A stretch of 64,000 nt of DNA from contig NZ_BMNG01000009.1 of NCBI RefSeq assembly GCF_014646335.1, positions 124,001 through 188,000 of the forward strand, read 5' to 3'. This document shows, piece by piece, positions 34,960-42,369 of the stretch. The position numbers were made by a program, and so were the translations under genes. The notes under the pieces are model-generated. The model ran no database searches. It was not told the origin of the DNA and was given only the letters and a program-made list of their open reading frames with translations. The stretch comes from Streptomyces lasiicapitis. Lineage in GTDB: Bacteria; Actinomycetota; Actinomycetes; Streptomycetales; Streptomycetaceae. The stretch's first letter is position 1. Every line of letters starts with the position of its first letter.

Positions 34960-36294
34960 CTACGTGCGGGAGAACACCGCGATGCCGTTGGGGACCGGGC
35001 GTTCCGCGCCGCCGCTCGGGTGGTTGCGCACCGAGACCGCGGGCGCGCCCGGTTCCCTCGCGGCCAGCGTGCTGGAGCCGCCGCCGTCCAGGCTGAAGCC
35101 GTCGTCGGCGCCGAGCGCGCGCAGCGACGCGGCGACCTCGGCGATGGTCAGGCCGGTGCGGTACTCGGGGGCGCCGTCCAGGGCGAGCAGGTAGAGGCGC
35201 TTGCCGTCGGCGGAGATCCCGGCGGCGGTGCGCACCGCGGCGACCCTGTCGTCGAGGCCGGGCAGCGGCGCGCCGTCGCGCAGCAGCGGATAGCCGCCGA
35301 GCGCGAAGAGGTACGGCACGCCGGACGAGGACGCCACGAGCCGGTGTCGGACGCCCACCCGATCGCCGGCCGACAGCTTGCGCAGCGCCTGCGCGCCCGC
35401 CTCGCGGCCGACGAGGACCGTGGTGCCCTCGGCGATGGGGCCGCGGCCAGGCGTGTCGGCCTGCCCGACGACCCGGCCGTGACGCACCGTCACCTCGTAG
35501 GTGTCGGTGCTGCACGGCGCGCCGCGGTCGGTGTCCGTGCCGCAGGTGGCGCGCACCCGTGAGGTGGTGCCCCAGGTGCTTGTGAACGCGCCGATCGAGC
35601 CCTCGGCGAGCGCGTACTGGTTGAGGCCGCGCAGCGGCAGCCGGCCCTCGCGGGTGCGCACCTGGCCGTCGAGGGTCATGCGGTCGAGGCGGGCCCTGCG
35701 GTCGATGCCCACGCCCAGGACGTCCTCGGTGGTGGTGCCGGGCGGCAGCGCGGGCCCGAAGCGCTGGCCGTTGGGGACGGCGGCCTTCAGGTCGCGGCCG
35801 GCGGCGACGGCCGGGCCGACGGGCGCGCCGGTCGCCTCGACGCCGGGGTGCTGGGTCTCCGTGATGTTGAAGAAGTCGCCGTTGACGCCGCCGACCGCGC
35901 CCGCTCCGTCGGCCATCGCGGACACGGTCTGCCGGGCCCCGACCGCGCCCGGGTGGAGCAGGCCGAGGCGGACCCGCGGGTCGCGCAGGTTCACGTCCAG
36001 GACGTGCGCGTGGGCGGTGCCGTTCGCCGACGGGACGTCGAAGTCCCGGTACGTGACGCCGGGCGCGATCAGGGTGCCCGGATCGGGGGCGCCCGACGTG
36101 CCGCTGGCCGGTGCCGCTCCCGTGAGGGCGGCACCGGCCAGCGTGGTCAGTACGGTGAGGACGGCGAGCGCGCCTCTTCGGCCCGCGTCGCGTCGTCTTG
36201 TGGCTCTGGGCCGTCCGCTCATGGCCCCGAGCCGTCCGTCTGCGGCTTTGAGCCGTCCGCCGTACCGTCCAACACGCTGCGTACGTCGCGTCAC
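34960..36294 (-). CDS. Secreted phosphodiester glycosidase family (NAGPA/DUF2233-like) protein
   Basis: 444-residue exported protein. GTG 36294 has AGGGGGAC just upstream; a longer frame to 36342 lacks a ribosome site. A long basic n-region (~55 residues, ending RRRDAGRRGALAVLTVLTTLAGAALTGAAPASG) suggests Tat or Sec export. The NAGPA domain core is visible: GAVGGVNGDFFNITETQHP near residue 150 and the C-terminal DGFSLDGGGSSTLAAR near 405. These two Asp/Gly-rich motifs define the phosphodiester glycosidase fold of human uncovering enzyme and bacterial cell-wall homologues. It could remove GlcNAc or trim phosphodiester-linked wall sugars. Convergent with the propeller gene. Confidence 0.87.
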   Translation of the reverse strand: MTRRTQRVGRYGGRLKAADGRLGAMSGRPRATRRRDAGRRGALAVLTVLTTLAGAALTGAAPASGTSGAPDPGTLIAPGVTYRDFDVPSANGTAHAHVLDVNLRDPRVRLGLLHPGAVGARQTVSAMADGAGAVGGVNGDFFNITETQHPGVEATGAPVGPAVAAGRDLKAAVPNGQRFGPALPPGTTTEDVLGVGIDRRARLDRMTLDGQVRTREGRLPLRGLNQYALAEGSIGAFTSTWGTTSRVRATCGTDTDRGAPCSTDTYEVTVRHGRVVGQADTPGRGPIAEGTTVLVGREAGAQALRKLSAGDRVGVRHRLVASSSGVPYLFALGGYPLLRDGAPLPGLDDRVAAVRTAAGISADGKRLYLLALDGAPEYRTGLTIAEVAASLRALGADDGFSLDGGGSSTLAAREPGAPAVSVRNHPSGGAERPVPNGIAVFSRT

Positions 36295-36366
36295 AGGTCC
36301 CCCTCGGGTCGGCGCCGGGCTTTCCAACTGTCCCAAGACCATGAGGAGTTGAACAGACGGCGGTGG

Positions 36367-36723
36367 CTAGGTCCCGACGAGCCGGGAACGGATGAGGAAA
36401 CGCACCCCTTCGGGTGCCTCCAGGGAGAAGCCGCTGCCGCGGCCCGCCACCACATCGACGATGAGCCGCGTGTGGCTCCACACCTCGAACTGGCTCTTGG
36501 ACATCCAGAACCGTACTGGCTCCGCCACCCCCGCCACGTCGAGCGACGCGAGCAGCACGTCGGAGTCACCCGTGCGGAACTCCCCGTCGGGGTAGCACAT
36601 GGGCGCGCTGCCGTCGCAGCAGCCGCCGGACTGATGGAACATCAGCGGACCGTGGGCCTCCCGCAGTCGCCGCAGCAGCTCGGCGGCGGCGGGCGTCAGC
36701 TCCACGCGTGGCGTATCGGCCAT
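36367..36723 (-). CDS. DUF779 family protein
   Basis: 118-residue cytoplasmic protein starting at ATG 36723 with GAGGAC upstream. It carries the DUF779 signature: LTPAAAELLRRLREAHGPLMFHQSGGCCDGSAPMCYP near residues 9-46 and SQFEVWSHTRLIVDVVAGRGSGFSLEAPEG near 75-108. The CC pair and a third Cys suggest metal or redox chemistry. Genes of this family commonly sit next to aldehyde dehydrogenase genes in actinobacteria, but none is present here. Function is not established. It is transcribed with spacing of 72 bases ahead of the phosphodiester glycosidase gene. Confidence 0.85.
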   Translation of the reverse strand: MADTPRVELTPAAAELLRRLREAHGPLMFHQSGGCCDGSAPMCYPDGEFRTGDSDVLLASLDVAGVAEPVRFWMSKSQFEVWSHTRLIVDVVAGRGSGFSLEAPEGVRFLIRSRLVGT

Positions 36724-36926
36724 GAGTCCTCGAATCTCCCGTCCGTACGCGAGTCGTGCCTGCGCCGTCCAGTGAAGTGCCCACGACGTTGCGAAGGGGT
36801 TGCAGCACCGGTCGGAGGCCGTCGGCCGCACGTCACTTCGGCTTGCGGGGCGGTGCGAGCTGGTCCTTGACGTGGGGCGGGACGACGTCGGCGGGGACGA
36901 GGGCAGGGCCAGGCCCCGCCCCGACC

Positions 36927-37769
36927 TCAGCCGATGGGTTCGCGCATCTCCTCGCGCACCTTCAGCGTCGTCCGCGCGACCTCCTCCAGGTCGACGTCGT
37001 CGGGGTCCTGCTTCACGGTCTCGGCGGTGACCACGCCGACAGCCGCGCCGGTGTTGTCGTCGGCCCAGGCGCACAGCGGGACGTTGCTCGTGGTGCCGCC
37101 CTGGCTGGAGGTCAGGACCTGGCAGCGCAGGGTGAGGCCGGAGCCCTTCGGGGTGATGTCGCGCGCGGGGACGGCGACGGTGGCGCCGTCCCCCTCGGCG
37201 GCGCCGTCCATCAGGTCGGCGCGTGCCTTGGCGGGGTCCTTGAAGCGCCCGTACATGCCGGACACGACCAGCGCGCTGGTCGCGTCCTCGCCCTGCCCCG
37301 CGTACTGGGCCACGACGGCCTTGGGGTCACGGATGTTGGCCCGGCTCTTGTTCTCCTCGACGATCTTCTTGCCGGAGGTCTCGGACAGGTCCTGCGTCAG
37401 CTTGTACGTCCCGTCGACCAGTTTGTCCTGCACGGTCATCCGGTACTTCGCCTCGGGGAACCCGCTGTCCGAGCTCGCGCCGAGCGCGGCGAGCCCGGCG
37501 ACGACGAGGACGCCCGCGCCCACGACGGCGCCGACGATGCCGATGATCTTGCCGGTGTTGCGCCGGGGCGGAGGCGGGGCCCCGTAGGGGGCACCCCAGG
37601 GCGCGGGGCCGCCCGGACCCTGGGGGTAGGGCGGTTGCTGCCCGTACGGAGCTCCCTGCTGCTGCGGAAACTGCGGGTACTGCGGCTGGGCGTACGGCGG
37701 TTGCGGAGGCTGCTGCCCGTAGGGCGCAGGACCGAACCCTCCCGGGGGCGACGGCGGCGGCGTGGACAT
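36927..37769 (-). CDS. Proline-rich membrane protein with extracytoplasmic domain, function unknown
   Basis: 280-residue type II membrane protein. Residues 1-70 are Pro/Gln/Tyr/Gly-rich (PYGQQPPQPPYAQPQYP) and cytoplasmic. A single membrane helix lies at ~74-96 (IIGIVGAVVGAGVLVVAGLAAL). The outside domain of ~180 residues includes FPEAKYRMTVQDKLVDGTYKL and VPLCAWADDNTGAAVGVVTAE. This layout is common in Streptomyces surface or envelope-stress proteins, but I recognise no catalytic motif. Its start is 15 bases from the end of the XRE-regulator gene at 37784, so the two may be co-transcribed. Confidence 0.82.
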   Translation of the reverse strand: MSTPPPSPPGGFGPAPYGQQPPQPPYAQPQYPQFPQQQGAPYGQQPPYPQGPGGPAPWGAPYGAPPPPRRNTGKIIGIVGAVVGAGVLVVAGLAALGASSDSGFPEAKYRMTVQDKLVDGTYKLTQDLSETSGKKIVEENKSRANIRDPKAVVAQYAGQGEDATSALVVSGMYGRFKDPAKARADLMDGAAEGDGATVAVPARDITPKGSGLTLRCQVLTSSQGGTTSNVPLCAWADDNTGAAVGVVTAETVKQDPDDVDLEEVARTTLKVREEMREPIG

Positions 37770-37783
37770 GCCGACACGCTACG

Positions 37784-38704
37784 TCACACTTGCGACGCGC
37801 GATCACCCGGCCCGGGATCGGCCCCGGCCTGCGCCGGGTCGGCGGGCGTCGGGCCGCGGTCCTCGCGGTCCTCGACGTGGGCGCCGTCGGCCGCGAGGCT
37901 GCCGAGCAGCGTGAGCGCCTGCTCGGAGGCGCTGCCCGGGGCGGCCTGGTAGACGACCAGCTGCTGGCCCGGGGCGCTGTTGACGGTCAGCGACTCGTAG
38001 TCCAGGGTCAGCTCCCCGACGAGGGGGTGCCGGAAGCGTTTGCTGTCGTGCGTCTTGCGGCGCACGTCGTGGCGCGCCCACAGGCGGCGGAACTCCGGGC
38101 TCCGTAGCGACAGTTCACCGACCGTCCGCACCAGCGCCGGGTCGTCGTGCCCGCCGCCGTCCGCCGGACGCAGCCCGGCCACGGTGTTCGCCGCCACCTG
38201 CTCCCAGTCCGGGTAGAAGTCGCGTGCGTCCGGGTCGAGGAACACCATGCGCAGCAGATCGCCGCTGTAGGCGTGGCCCGCGAACAGGGCCTGCCCCAGC
38301 GTGTTGTGTGCCAGCACCCTCAGGCCGCTCCCCAGGACCACGGCCGGGGTGCGGTGCCAGTCCGTCACCATGCGCAGCAGCGTCGGACTGACCTGCTCGT
38401 GCGCGGCCGGCGACCGGGACGGTGCCGGGTGCGGGCGGGCAAGGCGCCAGAGATGCTCCGCGGCGTCCGGCTCCAGTTCCAGGGCCCGCGCGAGCGCCTC
38501 GACGACCTGCGCCGACGGGTGCCGCTCCCGGCCCTGCTCCATACGTACGTAATAGTCGTGGCTGACGTCGGCAAGGGCCGCGACCTCCTCCCGGCGCAGC
38601 CCCGGCACCCGCCGCCGGCCCGACACCACGAGGCCGATGTCCTCGGGCCGCAGCAGGGTCCGGCGGGCGCGCAGAAACTCCCCGAGCGGGTTCTCGCTGT
38701 CCAT
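37784..38704 (-). CDS. XRE-family regulator with MmyB-like ligand-binding domain
   Basis: 306-residue transcription factor. ATG 38704 gives MDSENPLGEFLRARR. The N-terminal helix-turn-helix spans residues ~8-80 (VPGLRREEVAALADVSHDYYVRMEQGRERHPSAQVVEALARAL), the classic actinobacterial XRE/MmyB pattern. Residues ~105-280 form the MmyB-like domain (PAVVLGSGLRVLAHNTLGQALF, FYPDWEQVAANTVAGLR, SPEFRRLWARHDVR, HPLVGELTLDYESL). In related proteins this domain binds fatty acids or similar hydrophobic ligands. The tail is disordered. An inverted repeat GCGGTC-acg-GACCGC at 38774-38788 in its upstream region is a possible operator. Confidence 0.9.
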   Translation of the reverse strand: MDSENPLGEFLRARRTLLRPEDIGLVVSGRRRVPGLRREEVAALADVSHDYYVRMEQGRERHPSAQVVEALARALELEPDAAEHLWRLARPHPAPSRSPAAHEQVSPTLLRMVTDWHRTPAVVLGSGLRVLAHNTLGQALFAGHAYSGDLLRMVFLDPDARDFYPDWEQVAANTVAGLRPADGGGHDDPALVRTVGELSLRSPEFRRLWARHDVRRKTHDSKRFRHPLVGELTLDYESLTVNSAPGQQLVVYQAAPGSASEQALTLLGSLAADGAHVEDREDRGPTPADPAQAGADPGPGDRASQV

Positions 38705-38896
38705 GACCACCACGGTAGGCACGGGGGAGGGCGGCGGGAAAGGCGGGAAGGTGGCCGCGGTACTCCTACCCTCGCGGTCACGGACCGCGATCAGGTGATC
38801 AGGTCCGGTCGCGGGTGACCCCGTTCCCGCCGTGGGGCGACCCGCGGAACGACAAGCGACGACAAGCGACGACAAGGTGCGGGTTGTTGTTGTCAT

Positions 38897-39766
38897 ATGC
38901 CGGGCGGTGCTCGCGCCGGACGGCATCCTGCCCGGGTGGGCGTACAGGATGTGCACACCGCCTTCACGGCGCTGGGTGCGGTGTTCTCAGGGGTGGCGGC
39001 ACTCGCCGCGGTCATGGTGGCGCGCTGGCAGACCACGTTCGGCCGCCTCGTCGCGCAGGAGTCGGTGCGCGCGCAGGCCGCCGTGGAGCGGGAACTGCGC
39101 ATCGAGGCGCAGCGCTGCGAGGCGTGGACGGCGTTCCTGCGGGCCTCGGACGCGTTCGCCGACGCGGTGTGGCGGCTCGGCGAGATGGAACCGCGGTCCC
39201 GCGCCGAGACGCTGCGGGCCAGGAGCGAGGCGTTGACGGAGTCGTGCTCCGGGCTGCGGGTACTGGGACCGGACGAGGTCGTCCAGCACGCGGACGCCGT
39301 TCGTGAGCGGTGCGCGCGCATGGAGCGGTACGCGATCCGGCGGGCCGAGGTGCGGCACGCGCTGCTCGCCCTGAGGCGGGGCTGGTGCCCGGGGAACGCC
39401 GAGCACTGCGAGGACGACGCCCACAACCGGGCCTGGGTGGCGCACGAGATGCTCGAAGGCTGGGGCGAGAGGGACGAGGACGACAGGCCGGACGACCTGG
39501 ACTTCCTGGAGTACCTGATCCGGGGCAGCGGCGTGTTGACGGGCAACGGCGCGCCGACGGCGAGCGACACACTGACCGAGGACGACCTCCACCGCCTCCT
39601 CGCCGTCGCCCGCACCCCGGTGTCCTGGGACCTCCTGGCCGCCGAGGACCGCTGGCTGCGGCCGCGCACCGGCTTCTACGAGGAACGCGGCGCCTTCATC
39701 AGCTCGATACGTGACTTCCTGGCCGACAGCGGCAGGGCGGGCGCGGGGGGTGTCGGGCGCGGGTGA
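38897..39766 (+). CDS. Membrane-anchored protein of unknown function
   Basis: Up to 289 residues from ATG 38897. An in-frame GTG at 38936 (VGVQDVHTAFTAL) gives a more natural N-terminus, and neither has a good ribosome site. A single membrane helix lies soon after (ALGAVFSGVAALAAVMVARW), followed by a long alpha-helical, Glu/Arg-rich region (~residues 55-150, likely coiled coil: QAAVERELRIEAQRCEAWTAFLRASDAFADAVWRLGEME). The remainder is charged. I recognise no family. Three 10-base repeats of the type GCGACGACAA precede the gene at 38849-38878. Confidence 0.72.
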   Translation: MPGGARAGRHPARVGVQDVHTAFTALGAVFSGVAALAAVMVARWQTTFGRLVAQESVRAQAAVERELRIEAQRCEAWTAFLRASDAFADAVWRLGEMEPRSRAETLRARSEALTESCSGLRVLGPDEVVQHADAVRERCARMERYAIRRAEVRHALLALRRGWCPGNAEHCEDDAHNRAWVAHEMLEGWGERDEDDRPDDLDFLEYLIRGSGVLTGNGAPTASDTLTEDDLHRLLAVARTPVSWDLLAAEDRWLRPRTGFYEERGAFISSIRDFLADSGRAGAGGVGRG

Positions 39767-39855
39767 GCGTGGGGGACTCCGGCCGGGCGGCACCCGCGCG
39801 CCCTAGGCTTCCCTCCGGCACCCGCCCCATCCTCCGGACCTCAGGAGCGCACCCC

Positions 39856-40398
39856 GTGTTCGACGCCGTACCCGAGAACCCGTACCCCGACGGTTCGCGA
39901 GCCGACGAGGCGCCCGTTCCGCACGCCCTCCTCGCGCCCGTGCTCGGGCTCCTGGGCACCTGGCGGGGCCGGGGGCGCGGCGAATACCCCACGCTGGCCG
40001 AGGACTTCACGTACGCCCAAGAGGTCACCTTCAGTCACGACGGGCGGCCCTTCCTGCGCTACGAGGCGCGGGCCTGGCTGCTCGGGGCCGACGACGCGCC
40101 GCTGCGGCCGTCGGCGCGGGAGAGCGGCTGGTGGCGGCTGCAGCCCGACGGCCGGGTGGAGGCGCTGATCACCCAGCCGACGGGCATCGCGGAGGTCCTG
40201 GTGGGCCGCGCGGACGGCGGCACCGTCGACCTCGCCACCCACGAAGTGGCCCGCACCCCCACCGCCAAGGAGGTCGACGCCACCCGCCGCCGCTACACCC
40301 TGGCCGACGACACGCTCACGTACGTCCACGACCTCGCGGCCGTCGGCCAGGTGTTGCAGCACCACCTCCGGGCGGAGCTGCGGCGCGACAAGGAGTAG
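39856..40398 (+). CDS. Nitrobindin (FABP-like heme-binding) family protein
   Basis: 180-residue cytoplasmic beta-barrel. GTG 39856 has CAGGAG 7 bases upstream, and the longer frame from 39763 is not needed. LLGTWRGRGRGEYPTL near residue 36 is the nitrobindin signature GxWxGxGxGxYP. RPFLRYEARAWLL near 65 and ESGWWRLQPDGRVEALITQPTGIAEVLVG near 90 fit the family. The proximal heme His lies in the C-terminal LQHHLRAELRR near 171. Bacterial nitrobindins bind ferric heme and react with nitric oxide and peroxynitrite. It converges on the transcobalamin-like gene with 4 bases between stops. Confidence 0.9.
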   Translation: MFDAVPENPYPDGSRADEAPVPHALLAPVLGLLGTWRGRGRGEYPTLAEDFTYAQEVTFSHDGRPFLRYEARAWLLGADDAPLRPSARESGWWRLQPDGRVEALITQPTGIAEVLVGRADGGTVDLATHEVARTPTAKEVDATRRRYTLADDTLTYVHDLAAVGQVLQHHLRAELRRDKE

Positions 40399-40402
40399 GA
40401 CC

Positions 40403-41875
40403 TCAGCTGCCGTAGCGCAGAGCGATCGTGTCGCCGAGGTTGATCACCTTGTTGCGCGCGGCGGCACCGGCCGAACCGCCGTCGACGGCCGCCTTCCAGG
40501 TCGAACCGCCGCTGTTGGCCTTGCCGTTGAGGGACGTGATGGTGCCCGTGCCACTGCCCGGCGTGACGGAGGTGACGCAGCCCGCGGGGGCGGCCGAGGT
40601 GCCCGCCGCGTCCAGGACCGCGCCGAGCGTGGTGGTCGCGGCGGTCGGCGTGAACGTCACGGAGCAGACCTTCAGCGAAGTGCCGTCGTCGACCGTCAGG
40701 GCCAGGCCGGCCTGAGTGCCCGGAGTGAAGCCGGAGGTCGCCACCCAGCGCGGCGCGCCCGCGGTGACCGGGGTCGGCGGCGCCGCGGCGAAGCCGCCCC
40801 CGGCCACGGCGCGCAGGCCGTCGATGGAGGCGTACGCGGACGGAGTGGTGTCGGTGGGCAGGTACTTGAAGCCGCCGCCCGGCTTGAACTGCTGGGCGAT
40901 CAGGAAGTCCACCGGCGTCTTGCCCGCGCGGGTCAGGAAGTCGCCCGTCTGCGGGTTGATGCCGCAGGCGTTCAGGCCGGAGACCGCCCAGCCGTTGGAG
41001 TCGGTGTTGGGGCCGAACATGGCGTTGAAGGCACCCGTGTTGTTGATGAGCTTCGACTTGAGGAAGGCCTTGGCCTTGGTGATGGCGGGGTCGGTCGCGG
41101 GCACCCCGGACACGCACAGGGAGGCCATCGCGGCGCCCGTCATGTCGATGTCGCCGGGCTTGGCGAGCTGCGCGGGATCGCCCTCGGCCTTGGCGAAGTC
41201 CCAGCCGCCGTCGGTGTGCTGGTTGGCGCGGACCGTGGCGACCGACTTGTCGAGGAGCGCCTGCGGCACCCGCTGCGCCCCTGCCTGCGTCTTGGCGCCG
41301 CCCAGCGAGAGCAGCGCGAACACCGTGCCGTTGAAGTTGGACGGCGAACCCCAGTAGCCCGGCGCGGAGTTCTGCCAGTGCGCGTACGTGTCCGCGATCA
41401 GGTTGCGGCCGGCCGAGACGCGGGCCGGGTCGATGCCCGCGGAGTACGCGTTGATGATGCCGCGCTCGTAGTCCGTGACCACCGGCGAGGTGCCCGGCCA
41501 GCCCGGCGCCGCCAGGTGGTTGCGGTACACGGTGCGGGCGTTCTTGGAGGTGTCGCCGCCCGGCGTGACGTCGACGGCAGCGGTGCCCGCGGCGGCGAAC
41601 GCGGAGAACGCCCACTCGTTGGACAGGCCCGCGCCCGCGTACGAGCCGTCGGCGCCCTGCAGGGATCTGAGGTAACTCGCGCCGTTCGTCTTGGACGTGG
41701 CTATCTGGCCGGGCGTCGCGGTGGCCGAGGCGGGCAGCGCCGTGAGGACGAGGGCGCCGAGCGCGACGGGCGCCACGACAAGGGCGCGGCGGGTGCGGCG
41801 GGCGGCGCGGGCGCTGCGGGCCGCGAGGGCGGAGTTCGCGACGGGGCTTGAGGTCGCGGCGGGGCTGGGTGTCAT
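40403..41875 (-). CDS. Secreted transcobalamin-like protein: alpha/alpha toroid plus DUF4430 C-terminal domain
   Basis: 490-residue exported protein. ATG 41875 has GGGAG 8 bases upstream. A long basic leader ends in ALVVAPVALGALVLTALPASATA, a signal peptide cleaved near residue 52. Residues ~60-340 are helical-toroid repeats of the prenyltransferase/squalene-oxidase type (GASYLRSLQGADGSYAG, VRANQHTDGGWDFAKAEGD, ANGWAVSGLNACGINPQ-like blocks). Residues ~360-490 form a beta domain (GLALTVDDGTSLKVCSVTFTPTAATTTLGAVLDAA...SGGSTWKAAVDG) of the DUF4430/transcobalamin C-terminal type. This order matches human intrinsic factor and transcobalamin. With a cobalamin riboswitch in its leader, the natural reading is a secreted corrinoid-capturing protein. 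Confidence 0.85.
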   Translation of the reverse strand: MTPSPAATSSPVANSALAARSARAARRTRRALVVAPVALGALVLTALPASATATPGQIATSKTNGASYLRSLQGADGSYAGAGLSNEWAFSAFAAAGTAAVDVTPGGDTSKNARTVYRNHLAAPGWPGTSPVVTDYERGIINAYSAGIDPARVSAGRNLIADTYAHWQNSAPGYWGSPSNFNGTVFALLSLGGAKTQAGAQRVPQALLDKSVATVRANQHTDGGWDFAKAEGDPAQLAKPGDIDMTGAAMASLCVSGVPATDPAITKAKAFLKSKLINNTGAFNAMFGPNTDSNGWAVSGLNACGINPQTGDFLTRAGKTPVDFLIAQQFKPGGGFKYLPTDTTPSAYASIDGLRAVAGGGFAAAPPTPVTAGAPRWVATSGFTPGTQAGLALTVDDGTSLKVCSVTFTPTAATTTLGAVLDAAGTSAAPAGCVTSVTPGSGTGTITSLNGKANSGGSTWKAAVDGGSAGAAARNKVINLGDTIALRYGS

Positions 41876-41994
41876 GGCGGGGGCTCCCGGGGAAAGGGGG
41901 CGGCGGCCTCACGTCCCCCCGCGGCCGGTCCCCAACTGTGCGAACCCGAGCCGGACGACACGCGGCCGTCGCCCGAGCGCGTGGGTTCGACGTC

Positions 41995-42115
41995 CGTTGC
42001 TGCGTGCCGCCTGGGCATTCGGGCTCGGCCCGGCTCCCCGCCGGTCCACACCGCTGCGCGTCAGCTCTGGATTCGCACCAGATTCCCCCACTCGGCAGCA
42101 CAGGACGGTACTCGA
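41995..42115 (-). promoter_or_regulatory. Cobalamin riboswitch (minus strand) in the leader of the secreted transcobalamin-like gene
   Basis: Read on the minus strand, 42088-42051 contains the conserved core GGGGAATCTGGTGCGAATCC followed by AGAGCTGACGCGCAGCGG, the cobalamin-riboswitch P3-P6 core. Further 3' at 42020-42003 is TGCCCAGGCGGCACG, the B12-box-like element. It lies about 120 bases upstream of the start codon at 41875. When adenosyl- or other cobalamin is plentiful it should switch off the gene. Confidence 0.85.
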
Positions 42116-42159
42116 AGCACACAGAACCCGCACACCCTTGCCCTTTCATTCGCAACTGT

Positions 42160-42290
42160 GCTCTAATTCGGCCGATTCCAAGCTCAGTTACCAGGGGAAG
42201 CCGGTCGAAGTCCGGCGCTGACCCGCAACCGTAGGCTCGCCGAGCAGCACCAACGCCCGGCGGGCGAGCCGGATTACCTGGCCTGAGACA
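42160..42290 (+). promoter_or_regulatory. Cobalamin riboswitch (plus strand) in the leader of the surface/ECF operon
   Basis: Core elements on the plus strand are AGGGGAAGCCGGTCGAAGTCC (42193-42213, one base variation from consensus spacing) and GCGCTGACCCGCAACCGT (42215-42232). A GGCTCGCC/GGCGAGCC stem (42234-42241 with 42262-42269) and the B12 box GCCGGATTACCTGGCC (42267-42282) follow. All match the cobalamin riboswitch consensus. It is divergent from the minus-strand copy, and the cores are only about 105 bases apart. Confidence 0.92.
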
Positions 42291-42297
42291 AGCACTG

Positions 42298-42319
42298 ACG
42301 CCGTCGCGGACTACGGCGT
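42298..42319 (+). promoter_or_regulatory. Possible expression-platform hairpin after the plus-strand riboswitch
   Basis: ACGCCGT (42298-42304) and ACGGCGT (42313-42319) are perfect 7-base arms with an 8-base loop, just after the riboswitch. They may be part of the switching region before the start codon. No T-run terminator is present, so control may act on translation. Confidence 0.45.
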
Positions 42320-42369
42320 GGTTCGGACGGTCACCCGACGCGGGCTCTCGCCCCGGGGCCTTCGATCAC

